Of a stretch of DNA of 64,000 bases, positions 33,701 to 43,187 are shown piece by piece. The stretch comes from Saccharomycopsis fibuligera x Saccharomycopsis cf. fibuligera (lineage: Eukaryota; Ascomycota; Saccharomycetes; Ascoideales; Saccharomycopsidaceae), in assembly GCA_001936135.1 (NCBI GenBank), contig CP012812.1, positions 1,922,001 to 1,986,000 of the forward strand, given 5' to 3'. A program made the translations under genes and the position numbers. The first letter of the stretch is position 1. Each line of letters begins with the position of its first letter. The notes under the pieces were generated by a model. That model did not search any database and was not told the DNA's origin. It saw only the letters and a list, made by a program, of their open reading frames with translations.

Positions 33701-33905
33701 CCAGGTACAAGGCTTGATTGCTAAATCTAACCAGTTGGAAGACGATGTTGATTTCTCCAAGTTGAGTATTCATGAGAATAGAACTGCGGAAATGGAACAG
33801 CAGGTTTCGATTCTTAAGCTTGAAAATTCGTTGAATGCTGCTAGAAAAAGATTAGGTGAAATTAGAAAATACAGCTATATTGATGATAGTAGCGATGAAG
33901 AGTGA
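30780..33905 (+). CDS. SLA2: SLA2, clathrin-coat/actin adaptor (ANTH and talin-like domains)
   Basis: Sla2 (Hip1R homologue) couples the endocytic coat to actin at cortical patches. The 1041-residue product starts MVDISVNVKKATSIDESAPK. This ATG is chosen over the in-frame one at 30747 because conservation with yeast Sla2 (SVEETAPKRKHVRACIVYTW) begins just after it. Residues about 1-270 form the ANTH lipid-binding domain; 275-370 are Pro- and Gln-rich. About 370-640 is a coiled coil containing the invariant KYESLAKLYSQLRQEHLNLL. The C-terminal talin-like I/LWEQ (THATCH) actin-binding domain covers about 790-1035, with KWTEGLISAAKSVASSTNIL, EVAASTVQLVAAARVK and AEMEQQVSILKLENSLNAAR. It looks complete. 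SLA2 flanks the MAT locus in many yeasts, and here too it lies next to a MAT homeodomain gene, 190 bases from the convergent a1 stop. Confidence 0.97.
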   Translation: MVDISVNVKKATSIDESAPKRKHVRACIVYTWDHRDSRAFWQSLKVTPIQNDEVQVFKALILIHKVLQEGHQVTLRDAQRNRDYIDSLGKVFMGDGYKRYGTLIREYDQFLLRKLSFHRKYKEFNGTFEYEEYVSLKTVSDPNEGYEAILDLMSLQDAIDDLQRVIFASVSHDRGSECKIAALVPLVTESYGIYKFITSMLRAMHQTTNSDDALEPLRERYNSQYARLYEFYADCSSIRYLTSLINIPKLSIEPPDLFVDEENGTRRPQSSPPAQPLQKEPSPPPAPPKQPSPEPPSLVGQPTGVDFWKSQQESSEQEQERLARERQAQILAQQQEEARQKALFEQQQRAQLEQQQRAQEQLMQQQFQQQAQGRVAELERDLLAYKGQYDQDQLLLLQYDQRVKVLEQDVLNANQAAAQQIASKDELIRSLQEQINLWKNKYESLAKLYSQLRQEHLNLLNRFKKLQQKAASAQEAIDKRERLERDMKAKNIELADLIRERDRARLDLDKLRGSKDNQIEKLELEIRVLSDKLDNSEKNQSSNLTSIFAAHKREIDDLQQKLNDRESHLKSLSPESHEELNDKLREKEEEIEILQQTMDEALKQLAETKQVDDAALDEQIDQVLLSHLNKLIHIVDSVLQSGIARVQDSLFELDSPMQAGNQNSSPAYLLSITEKAGTLANEFATAFNNFIADGPNGDHAAIIQTVSGFTTSIADVVLNSKGITRLSKDGLLGDSILSSARLIADTSVDFLEDLLSHNLEGLSEESKTDKVINGVFEVHERLQELSTLAEKLAPKLNLSGDLEELVDNEMSAAAEAIKAANLHLNSLLSGKDISLDPVNAEVNKAILAAAIAVTNAIALLIAAATETQKEIVANGKGSSTKAAFYKKHNKWTEGLISAAKSVASSTNILITTADGVLSNKNSHEELIVASNEVAASTVQLVAAARVKATVMSKTQDKLEDASKKVTFACKSLVNQVQGLIAKSNQLEDDVDFSKLSIHENRTAEMEQQVSILKLENSLNAARKRLGEIRKYSYIDDSSDEE

Positions 33906-34095
33906 TTGGTAAAAAGATGCTTATGCATATATAGCAAACGAAGATTGAATAAACGAAAAGTTAAGTTGAATAAAAAATAAAAAAATAAAAAAAAGAAAAT
34001 AAAAAATGGTCTCATTGGTATGTGAAGAAAAATAACAGGTAAAATACACACATGAGTTCAAGTAGGTCCATTCACACAAAATACTACACCAGTAC

Positions 34096-34934
34096 TTATA
34101 CGTTAATACAATTATAACGTTTTGATCTTGCACGCTTATTGGTAAACTAAGTTGTATGTTAGTATGCGGTTATTGTGCCCTGATGCTTTTATTGATTGAA
34201 ATTTTGAATACTTACCCATATTCTAACTTGTTTGGGACTGAGGCCACATTGAGTTGCAATAAATGTTCTTTCTTTGGAATTAGGTCTTTGTCTATAATCA
34301 AAGATGGAGTCAAGTAGCGTAGTAACATTTGTATAATATCTTGTTCTGCCTTTGCCACCGGGACTTGGCTTTCCAGTACAATCCGTTACATCCAATCCCT
34401 GTGCAATCAAATACCCTTTTAACGCAGTGACACCCTCGTCGCGATTGCGGTTTATCTGTAACGTTAAAAGATCCTTTGCTAACTCATTCTCAAATCTTTT
34501 ATAAATTGAGTGAAGATTAACTTTCGACCATGGATGTTCAATAATTTTGTGACAAATCTAAAAAAAAGAAAAAAAACAATAAAGGTTAATAAACTGACGC
34601 TATGAGTGAAGAGTAATAACAAAGACATACAAGTGTCAAGGGAGCCCAGTCTTTCTAATCTCATACATACAAAAACAGTTTTGTGAAATGATTTTTGGTA
34701 GGAAATACACAAACTTTTCAGTATGTCCTTTAGTTCTGGTGGAATAACCTTGCTTTCCACCAAGTTGAAATTCTCTGAGGAAAAGCAATTTAGCTGGAAA
34801 GTTGTGCTTTTCTCGTCAAAAGTATTATTTCTAGGCTCTAGCTCATATTTAATTAACCCAGAGAGAGCCTCTGCGGAAGCTTTTAAATAATGAGTTATTT
34901 CTGCTGCGTCCTGTACGGAAAGTCCTTGAGGCAT
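34096..34934 (-). CDS. MATa1: MATa1 homeodomain regulator (at least three exons)
   Basis: Exons are best read as 34934..34671, 34557..34216 and 34146..34096, giving about 218 residues. The homeodomain spans the last two exons: GRTRYYTNVTTLLDSIFDY, NSKERTFIATQCGLSPKQ, then VRIW joined to FTNKRARSKR, restoring the canonical WFxNxR recognition helix. NSKE...QVRIWF matches yeast a1 (NSKEK...QVRVWF). Helix spacing is that of a typical 60-residue homeodomain. In a1/alpha families this protein pairs with alpha2 to repress haploid genes. The 5' end is uncertain. ATG 34934 (MPQGLSVQDAAEI) is the first in-frame ATG, but the frame stays open and coding-like up to about 35096. A further ATG frame (35343..35173, starting MVFHPLASLE and ending at a GTATGA donor) may be an additional 5' exon, which would make the protein about 330 residues. 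S. cerevisiae a1 is 126 residues. Confidence 0.85.
34147..34215 (-). other. intron 2 of MATa1, inside the homeodomain
   Basis: 69 nt. Donor GTAAGT directly after the TGG (Trp) codon, branch site TACTAAC at 34158-34164, and acceptor CAACTTAG. Without removal the frame ends shortly after Trp; with removal, the WFTNKR helix is restored. S. cerevisiae a1 has an intron in the same region of its homeodomain. Confidence 0.9.
34558..34670 (-). other. intron 1 of MATa1
   Basis: 113 nt. Donor GTATGT follows the codons HKTVF, and the acceptor is a TAG after a long T-tract. The frame continues in phase as ICHKIIEHPWSK and stays open for 114 codons to the homeodomain. The branch site is not a perfect TACTAAC; TATTAAC in this stretch is the candidate. 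Confidence 0.75.
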
Positions 34935-36882
34935 TAGTAGTTTTAATATGGAATGGAAATGAATGTTCAAAAACAGGTCGCTAAAAGGACTGTTGAAATT
35001 TGAAAGTATTTGAGGAATGGAAAATTTATTTAAAAGCAACTGTTGATGTATATATAATCGTTCTCCTAAGTAGCCTCTTAAAAAATAATGTGTCAACTTA
35101 TCAATTCAAATTTGAGACCTACATAAAACAAAAAGAAAAACTATAGGTAGTATTAGCATTAACCTTTCATACCGCTGCTTCCCACGATTTATTACAGCTA
35201 ATTTGAGTACCTTCCCATGTCAACATCGAAACCAAAACCCGTAAAGTACGAATCGGAAAAAGCAATTTTGAATTCAAAAGCACCGCAATTTCGTATTGTA
35301 GTGGCAGAAAAGTCTCAAGACTTGCAAGTGGGTGGAATACCATATATTGCTTTTTGTAGTTTACAAATCTGTTCAACAGTACGCGTTTACACTTGCGTAC
35401 ATTTCCAAAGCCTGTTACACATATAGGTTATATGGACGTTATGTTACTATTTTTGTATCTGGCCCACAGAACTCGGTCCCAAGAATTTTATTTCCAATGA
35501 CATCCTTTCTTTGTATTGGAAAAGCCTCTATTTAAAAATCTAGTTAGTTTTATATCCTGCTACGGGGCATAGTGATCAGACTATTGTCTAGAATCTGCCG
35601 ATGATTTATATATAAATCACATATATGTATCACACGTCCACCAAACAAAAAGCTGGTCTATTTTTTCCGTCTTTACAGCGGCGTCCTCGCGCACCTACCA
35701 GCCACCGCACCAACCACTGCCGCAGAAAAATTCTTAGGAGTTACGGTAGCTGGTGCCTCCCTCGGTCAACATCTGCCGACCGATCGCTTCGCCCAGGCCA
35801 ACATCAGTTTCATTTTCCTCGTCGACTAATCACAAATTCAAAGATTTTGAAGTTGTTAGAATGATTTGTGATAAATAAACCGTGTACAGTACCGTACCGT
35901 TTTTAAACATGCAATGATGATGTGTCAATGCTTTTCAAAGCCACGTCTAAGTATGTTCAAAATTTGGCTCTTCATTATTATGATCGAGTGACTTCCCCGT
36001 TTGATTCTGTCTGCATTAATTTTTCCCGTAAAGTTGATCAAGATTAACTTGAGCTACGTATCATTTGGGACTAACGAACGATATTGTCAGCTCAACTTCA
36101 AAGCTTAATGCTTCAGCCGTATCGGTGCTTTCCAAAATCTTACTGTTTATATGTGTGTAGCCGTTTACTGAGGAAGTAGCATGTAGACAATTTAGTGCTA
36201 ACATCAATTGGTTTATGTAAAACGAGTAAGCTAATGTCAAGTTGTTGACGAGAAAGAAAGTCGGAAATGAGCGGCAGTAAATACAACTGCTGTTGCTTTG
36301 TGTATATCTTTTGATGGTTTATTAGATGTTTTGAGGAGGGAAATGATACTCTAAAAACTAACGCTAGTCGGCCGCTTACATCGACTACTTAGTGAGTTTG
36401 TATCAATCACTTTTCATGAATAGTTGACAAATATTACAGTATAATGCCATTTTTGATGATACCAAAAGATTTAAATGAGAAATTGGGTTTATGCCATGAA
36501 TTGTTGAGATATATATAATATTTGTATTGAACACCGCAGATCTTCAATTAGCATCTCAAAAAGATAAACAATGTCTGTCACTATGCTTCTTTATTAACTG
36601 CACAAACATATATGCTTGTGAAAACGCACAGTCAATGCATTCATTGAATGTGATTTAAACGGTATAAATTTAGCGAGAAAAAAGAATGGTGAAGGACTTA
36701 TGTAAATTTTGACGGCCAATGCTGTTGGGTAAAATGACCCCTTAATACAAAATTTTTCACAAAAGTTTGGTAAAACTATAACTACAACCACACCAAAGCA
36801 TAAAGCAATTTACAAACTATCGTAAGTGAGGATTTTTGATCTTCACTTTTATTTTAGAAGCCGGTGTACGGAGACTACTGGA

Positions 36883-37715
36883 ATGGGCACGGCAGTAACT
36901 AAGGTTTGTAAAGAGAGGCTCGAAGATATAAAACAACTGAGTGATTACCTAAGTTCTAGTAAATACCTGTCCCGAAATTTGAAATAGTACGTTATAAGAT
37001 ACACTCTAATCATATAGTTTGAGAGGATAACTGTTGCTTGTCTACAATGCATGCTTGAAATTTTCAAGAAAAAAAAAAAAAAAAGGTAGAATCAAACCCT
37101 TTTGCTACGAGTTCTGGTGGCAAACTAAATGCATAGCGAGGACAACTTCATCTTCACAAAAGACAGTCTAAACCTTTTTCTCTTATTTTAACAGAAGACT
37201 AAATAACCCTCAAAATAGTAATTTATATTATAAAGGTTATTATCAATGATTAATTACAGGAGGAGAAGAATTAGAAGACCAATATTTGAGCTCTTCAATT
37301 TCTTTGGAAATAGAAGAGAAGAGGCTTTTAAAGGCTGAAGAACATATTTTGTTCGTAATCAATTTTTTGGGAATTTTAAATGCTAGAAAATCTTAGCCTG
37401 GTCCTTTCACCAAAGAAAGTGCTAATTCTATGTTGCAAAGTAACTTAATAGACATCCAAAAAGCTTACATAAAATTAAACAACCATTTTGAGACTTATAC
37501 TTATTTCTCATACTCGATTTAATTTCGGACAATCAAAAATCTCTGCAAATAAATTAGGTAGCTACCATGGTTTGAAAGAACTCATCAATCAAAATTTTGG
37601 TATTTGGTCTAATTGTTCTATCAATATGTTGGAGATGTGCTCCTGTAATATCAATGGAGATGTATTATGGTACAATGTATTAAGTATACAACCAAGCAAA
37701 AAAAACAGTGAATAG
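36883..37715 (+). pseudogene. coding-like relic inside the a-half of the MAT locus
   Basis: Several adjacent plus-strand stretches read like protein: MGTAVTKVCKERLEDIKQLS at about 36883-36987, then about 37255-37395 (EEKRLLKAEEHILFVINFLG), about 37398-37515 (PGPFTKESANSMLQSNLIDI) and 37488-37715 (SYHGLKELINQNFGIWSNCS). They are not one continuous frame. They may be exons of an unrecognised gene or a decayed gene once in the MAT region. In Candida-type yeasts the MTL locus also holds PAP, OBP and PIK genes; I do not recognise any of these here. Confidence 0.3.
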
Positions 37716-38097
37716 TTCTAGGTTAGCTTACATTAGGAGGTGAGGATGTGCTCCAAATAGCTTAACGGGAAAGCTTAATATATAAAGGGGCTGATTACAA
37801 AGAAAGAATAATCAAAAAAGAGCTCAAGTAAATAGAAATAAAAAAACGGACACAATGGTTACAGTCAGTGTGTAAGGGATCTGCTGTACTAATTGTATAC
37901 TTAAATTATAAATCTAGTTGCACTGGAGCCTACTTTGCTGGTGTCGTTTTCTTCTAAAGATTACTAACATCGACAAACCCCTTTTTAGGACTCATAACAT
38001 TTAACTGAAATAAAAATATTTTTGAAACTAAATTGGCTTTAAATTCTGCTATGTCTCGCTGTCTATCAGCTTCGCAGATCTATTAGAACTACGCAGC

Positions 38098-38098
<1 letters not shown>

Positions 38099-38195
<97 letters not shown>

Positions 38196-38217
38196 CATAA
38201 TAATAACAATAATAATT
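38099..38217. repeat. (AAT)n trinucleotide microsatellite
   Basis: About 32 uninterrupted TAA/AAT units followed by a slightly imperfect extension. It lies between a1 and a2 and is the reverse complement of the tract at 39730-39844. Confidence 0.95.
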
Positions 38218-38369
38218 ATAATTACTGCTGGCAAATATAGGAAATACTGACAGAAATCAAATACTAGGCATAAAGATTAAAATATAAATTACCATCAGCA
38301 AGTAAAAACTCTATAGACTATAAAAAAATGAAGAACAAAAACCACTCTAGTTAGCTGGTTTTTCAAATA

Positions 38370-38960
38370 AATTATTTGCAAGTGTTTCTTTATGCTTTTT
38401 TACACTGGTAATAGCTTTCCAGAGACGAGGAAGTGTGAGTGCGCTCAGCCCCATCTACGGTAGCAACAGTAAGTGTGATTTCTCTATTTGAAAAAGCATA
38501 ATAGATAAAAACAGGGAGTTAATATTGGATTGTGTCAAAGAATGAGAAAGCCATATTATTACCTCTTTATATCTGGTAGATTAGGAACCCAACTAGCTAT
38601 AAAGTCTACATGACCTTTTTGTGAGCATCATGTTAGTACAAGACAATGGTAACACTGAGCATCATCACAGCTACATCAATTTTTTCTTTTAGTGTAGCAA
38701 CTTACCTGTACAAGTGACGAGCCTTACGGGAGTTTCTTAGTACTTAATCTTAACATATACTTCCAACTATATTGTTAACACCTTCGACAGTAGCTCTGAT
38801 GACACTGATTAAACCAGGCCTTCAAGGGAGAACGTTACCGTCAATTTGTCTAATAATCGGACGGTTACAAAAAAGGCCAATGCAAATAAATAAATGACGC
38901 AGCCCTATGATAGACTTAGCAAGCAAGACGACTTTGATCTAATTGATTAGTAAAAAGTGT
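38370..38960 (-). pseudogene. second coding-like relic, minus strand
   Basis: Minus-strand pieces read like protein in different frames: ISVIRATVEGVNNIVGSIC (about 38815-38755), ATLKEKIDVAVMMLSVTIV (about 38698-38635), GHVDFIASWVPNLPDIKR (about 38620-38565) and NREITLTVATVDGAERTHTS (about 38492-38430). No family recognised. The pieces are interrupted, so this is either a decayed gene of unknown kind or chance; protein-like composition argues mildly for a relic. Confidence 0.25.
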
Positions 38961-39729
38961 CAGCCTTTTTAATGCAATGAGCTAATAATACCATTAAAAC
39001 GTTTAACTGACCATATATCTGATGACTGAAAAATTGGCGTTAACAATTAGAACATATAAATCATAGTATTGGAGGTTATTTGAACTTTCTAACATAGTTA
39101 GTATTGTCTTGCATTCTATTGCTGTAATAACTCTGTAGCTTTTCCGACCTTTAATGGCTATTGTGTGTGCTATCTCTTGTAACAATCCAATACTGTCAAC
39201 ACGAAATTAAATGAACAATGGCAAAAATTCAAAAACACATTTCAAACTAAAAGTTAAACAGAGTTTTGACACTAATTACGTTAATAGCGGGTCCCTACAG
39301 GAGTAAATATAAAGGGGGAAAAATCGGGTAACATTTTAGTTTAGCAAAAACTGATTATCATTATGTAAATGTGTGGTACATATACAGCAGTCCCCCCTTT
39401 GGAGAGTGTATTGTGCATTAGCTGCTTAGCTTGCCTACCACATTTTGAGTAAACTGAGATATCTACGTTAATTAAAAGCTAAACTATAAAAAAAAAAGCT
39501 TATTGAGAAAAGTTTAAGAGAAATGAAGGAGATTTGAACTAGCAGTAAAAAAAAATGCAATAACCTGCGTTTTTACTCAGTTTCTCATTTGGTATTGAGG
39601 CACTCATTATGCTTTCATATCACATATAGAATGTATTATTATTTGGGGCGCTTTAGGGCTTTCCAGATGTCAGTTTATATAAAGATGATGTTCTTGTTTC
39701 TGTTATTTTACCTTTTTTGCTTGCTATTT

Positions 39730-39737
39730 TATTATTA

Positions 39738-39809
<72 letters not shown>

Positions 39810-39844
39810 TCATTATTATTATTCTCATTATTATTATTATTATT
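39730..39844. repeat. (ATT)n microsatellite just upstream of MATa2
   Basis: About 28 ATT units, then ATT blocks broken by CTC, ending about 44 bases before the a2 ATG. It therefore lies in the a2 promoter or leader. It is complementary to the (AAT)n tract 1.5 kb upstream. It also creates spurious poly-Leu, poly-Tyr and poly-Asn reading frames. Confidence 0.95.
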
Positions 39845-39887
39845 TTTTAAAAAAAATAGCAAAAAAAACCAACTAAAAAAGTTGATA

Positions 39888-41165
39888 ATGAATAACGAAA
39901 CTGAAATATACTCAACAACCTTCAAGATACCAAAAAAAATTCAAAATAAAACCTCAAAGGCCATTTTCTCTAACAGTCAGTTTTTATCAGCGAAATATAG
40001 GCCACAAAAGAAAATCAGTTATGAGACCTTCAAGATAATAACCTGTACTGCTCAAACAATTAATTCAACGACAGTCCTGCTGTTGACTTCTGATGACCTT
40101 GCTTCTGTTCAAAATTATCGTCCAAGAAATAAATTTATAATTGCACGATGCGTCCTCAGCAAATTGTTGAAGAATGAGAGCGGCCTTTCAAACAATGATA
40201 TTTCAAAAATAGTCTCATACTTATGGTCGTGTGCTGCAAAAACCTTCAAACAATATTTTGAGTATCTTGCATTTTTTGAGAATCAATGGTATGAGATGAA
40301 TTGCCAAACTGATCCACTTAAAATGGAAATAAAAAAAAATAGTGGTCAGAGCAATAAAACAATTAATAATAGATCACCAATCAAAAACAAAGCCATAAAT
40401 TACATTGACAGTAATAAGCTTCCAGATGCCTCAAAGTTTGATTTATTATTGGCAAGCGAGTACCTCAGTGCTTGTGCTTCTTCGTTCGATCTGGCATTCA
40501 CTAGCTCTAATTCCCAGCCTCTGCAAATTGGCCAAAGTGAATACACTACATCCGCCAAAAAACTGTCAGCCTATTCAAAACCGGCTCTTCATAGGATTGG
40601 AAAGCCTGTTAGAAAAAGTACCTGTATGAAGCAAAGCCAAAACAAAAAAAAATTGCAATACATTCCATACACGGCGAAATTCAAAAGCTTTGAAAAACAG
40701 ACGGTAAAGGGAAAGAAAGAAATTCTTTTAGCCCAAAAACGTCAAGCAGTATCAACAATTAAACAAAGCATGGTTTGTGGTCCACAGAATGCAAGTGCAA
40801 ATTTACAGTTCTACGAGGCTATCGACAACTATGCAACCCCACCAAAAAAGGTTTCTGTGTTGGCCGAGCATAAAAGTGCCTGCGAAACTAGTATGGATTT
40901 CCACAATGAGCACATATTTCTGATTTTCGATTCACCAGAAATTAGCGGATACTCTTCGGACTATTTACTGGCTCTTGAAACTGGTACTTCTAATTATTCA
41001 AGCAATGCTATGCGCAGTAACACAGACTATCAAGCACAGGAAGGCCGCTGGCTTCATGACTCAAATTTGGAAAACTTGGATATGAGCGCCTTGAGTTATG
41101 TGCCTACAATTGACACCCTCTCTCCATTGGAAGATGCTAATTGGGATAATTTATACAAAGCATAA
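39888..41165 (+). CDS. MATa2: MATa2 HMG-box regulator
   Basis: The start is the ATG at 39888 (MNNETEIYSTTFKIPKK), the first in-frame ATG after the ATT repeat; this gives 425 residues. An HMG box covers about 75-140: NYRPRNKFIIARCVLSKLL, then GLSNNDISKIVSYLWSC and FEYLAFFENQWYEM. RPRNxFI, the GLSNN(D/E)IS stretch and the YLW tryptophan match MATA_HMG proteins such as Candida and Yarrowia a2 (RPRNAFILFR, GLSNNEIS). a2 of this family activates a-specific genes in yeasts that keep the ancestral circuit. The remaining 285 residues are low-complexity/unknown with a basic middle (about 200-330) and an acidic C-terminus (about 390-425), possibly an activation region. Most a2 proteins I know are shorter, so the tail is unusual. 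The gene is transcribed away from a1. Confidence 0.85.
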   Translation: MNNETEIYSTTFKIPKKIQNKTSKAIFSNSQFLSAKYRPQKKISYETFKIITCTAQTINSTTVLLLTSDDLASVQNYRPRNKFIIARCVLSKLLKNESGLSNNDISKIVSYLWSCAAKTFKQYFEYLAFFENQWYEMNCQTDPLKMEIKKNSGQSNKTINNRSPIKNKAINYIDSNKLPDASKFDLLLASEYLSACASSFDLAFTSSNSQPLQIGQSEYTTSAKKLSAYSKPALHRIGKPVRKSTCMKQSQNKKKLQYIPYTAKFKSFEKQTVKGKKEILLAQKRQAVSTIKQSMVCGPQNASANLQFYEAIDNYATPPKKVSVLAEHKSACETSMDFHNEHIFLIFDSPEISGYSSDYLLALETGTSNYSSNAMRSNTDYQAQEGRWLHDSNLENLDMSALSYVPTIDTLSPLEDANWDNLYKA

Positions 41166-42489
41166 CATTAAATGTCTTCCTTCGAGGTCCTGCTTTGTTT
41201 TTGTTTGTTTTTTTTGTTTTTTTTTTTTTTGTTTGTTTTTTTTTGTTTAATTGTTTAGTTCTTTGTTTTTTCGTTTCTATCCTCCACCCTTCAAAAAAAA
41301 AAAAAAAAAAAAAGTTTAAAATATTTGCCTAGCTATAAGGTGTAGCAAATAATATGATTTTTTTTCTGTGTTAAACTTGGCTTATGTATTATGATAGTTC
41401 ATAGCGTGCCTCTATTTAATGTGATATGCTTTTAAACTATTCGCAAATCATGTTGCGTAATGATTGAGCTCGACTATTCCTCGTGCAATTGCATCCACGG
41501 AGGCAGTATAGCCGATATATTATTACAGATTACGCATACGTGGGGATAGAACATACCGCATGGCGCATGTATGCGCATAAAGCTCCATGAAAGGGCCATT
41601 TGGGGCACATTTACGCAGTTGGTATCCTCTAGCACCAAATATGGTATCTCTGAATAATACCCCCTAGCAGCGTGGGCTTTTCCAGCCCACTGATGACCAC
41701 CCGGTGGGTACGCAGTGAATATTCATGGTTAAACTGATTCCCACCTCTAAACTGCTGGTACAAAAACACTGAAAACTTCTGCTGGAGATCTGTAAGCGTA
41801 GGCCACCCCTTTTATGTTTGAAGAAATGTAAATGTCTTTCAAATCCTTTCAATAGATATACCTCAGTATAACGGTTTTGCGAGTTGATTTTGTTTGATAC
41901 TATACCTTTAGCATTCGAATTTTGTTACCGCAGTCAGTACCCATGCTACACATTTGAAAGGTAAAACTTATTAATTTCGGCGGGCTACCTCTATATTTAT
42001 ATTATTTTGGCCAACTCCCGTTGCCACCAGCCATCTATATAAATTATTACAGGACGTAAACAATACTGTGCGGGCGCGCGTACTACTAGCACTACTTTGA
42101 AATTCTGCATGCAGATGCCCGCGATGCTTGTTCATGACGAATATTGCATATGAGCCGCATACCCGACTCTTGTAAAGCAAGTATAGTCTTTTTCATTTCC
42201 TCTTGACTCCAGAGCATGTAAACTCATATACCAACACAACACAATGTAATTCTAGAGCTAAGTTAATGACGTTCATGGTGGCTTGTGCACTCAAAAGAGT
42301 CTGGCATCCAGCTACTCACCTACGTGTCGGTAGTGTCGCTAACGTTCAAACTAAACACAAGTTAAACAGATAGGCTGCAAGACAGCACGTACATAAACAC
42401 ACTATTGTCAAACTCGCTTGATAAAGAGGTCGTTCCAAATAGGGTGATATCTACTTTTAAGACGCAACCTAGCTGCCCAAAGCCTACAA
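41166..42489. other. 1.3 kb downstream of MATa2, no gene seen
   Basis: Begins with a GTTTG/T-rich block and an A-tract (41297-41313), a plausible 3' end for a2. The rest has no supported frame. Slightly GC-richer than the a-half, with short palindromes such as GTGGGCTTTTCCAGCCCAC at about 41672-41690. Confidence 0.4.
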
Positions 42490-43187
42490 AACTGCTCTTT
42501 AGTATGGGTATGTAAGAACTCCAGTATAAATAATTGGTAACAATATATTGAAATAAAGTATATAAGTTGATTAGTGAGGTGATGAAAAGAAAGCGGAAAA
42601 GAACCAAGTATATTGTCTAAATATGAATTCATGTTATCTTCATATAACGTTGCTTGTCATTGTGCTCTCCTTGACTGGTGCATCGCCCACCTTCATGTTA
42701 GCCGTGCAATTCGACGCACTGTATCACCGTTTTGTCTTTCAGACCATAGTATCAATATCTATGGTCCTCCTACTGCCTTACATAACTAGTTGGATAGCCG
42801 CAGCTTCACAAGGTCAGATTTAACTTGAAGTCGAACTTCTGCTGCATGGGAGAGGCTCACTATTCTGTGATCGCAACGATCAGGAGCGTCTTTCCCGGTC
42901 CACCTCTAACAGGAGACGCCTTCACAGGCTTTGGGCGCAGGCAACATGCTCAATGGCAATGCGACACTCGAAGATCTGGATACATACAATGTACTGCTAA
43001 CTAAGGACAAGCGTTTTAGTAAGAGCATCCTGAACGCTCTGTTGAGAATTATAAAGAGACAACGTGATATGTAAGCATAGTAAAGTAAGAGTAATGGAAT
43101 AAGAGTAATAATATAATCATAACACAGTAAGAACAGTAAAATAACGATATGGCAGTAACTGAGTTGAGTAATAGTTATACTTCAACA
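42490..43187 (-). mobile_element. LTR copy of a Ty1/copia-type element
   Basis: On the minus strand the copy starts TGTTGAAGTATAAC at 43187. It shares long diverged similarity with the sequence at 45425-45862, including the words around CTTCATG, GCACTGT.TCACCGTTTT and ACCATAGTATC, and the A-rich block before them. It adjoins the RNase H end of the copia pol region, as expected for a 3' LTR of a minus-strand element. Divergence between the copies suggests an old insertion. The outer boundary is approximate. Confidence 0.6.

Larger units (their letters stand above)
35377..39887. other. 4.5 kb between a1 and a2, no intact gene
   Basis: This should contain the divergent promoters of a1 and a2. 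It also carries an (AAT)n tract (38099-38217), an (ATT)n tract (39730-39844), and two coding-like but interrupted regions (36883-37713 plus strand, 38370-38960 minus strand) listed separately. No tRNA or element ends were recognised. Confidence 0.45.

Noticed and set aside
38049-38234. Poly-Ile frame over the AAT repeat
   Set aside because: Microsatellite translation only.
39589-39925. Poly-Tyr, poly-Leu and poly-Asn frames over the ATT repeat
   Set aside because: They are translations of a microsatellite in both strands, with no flanking domain.
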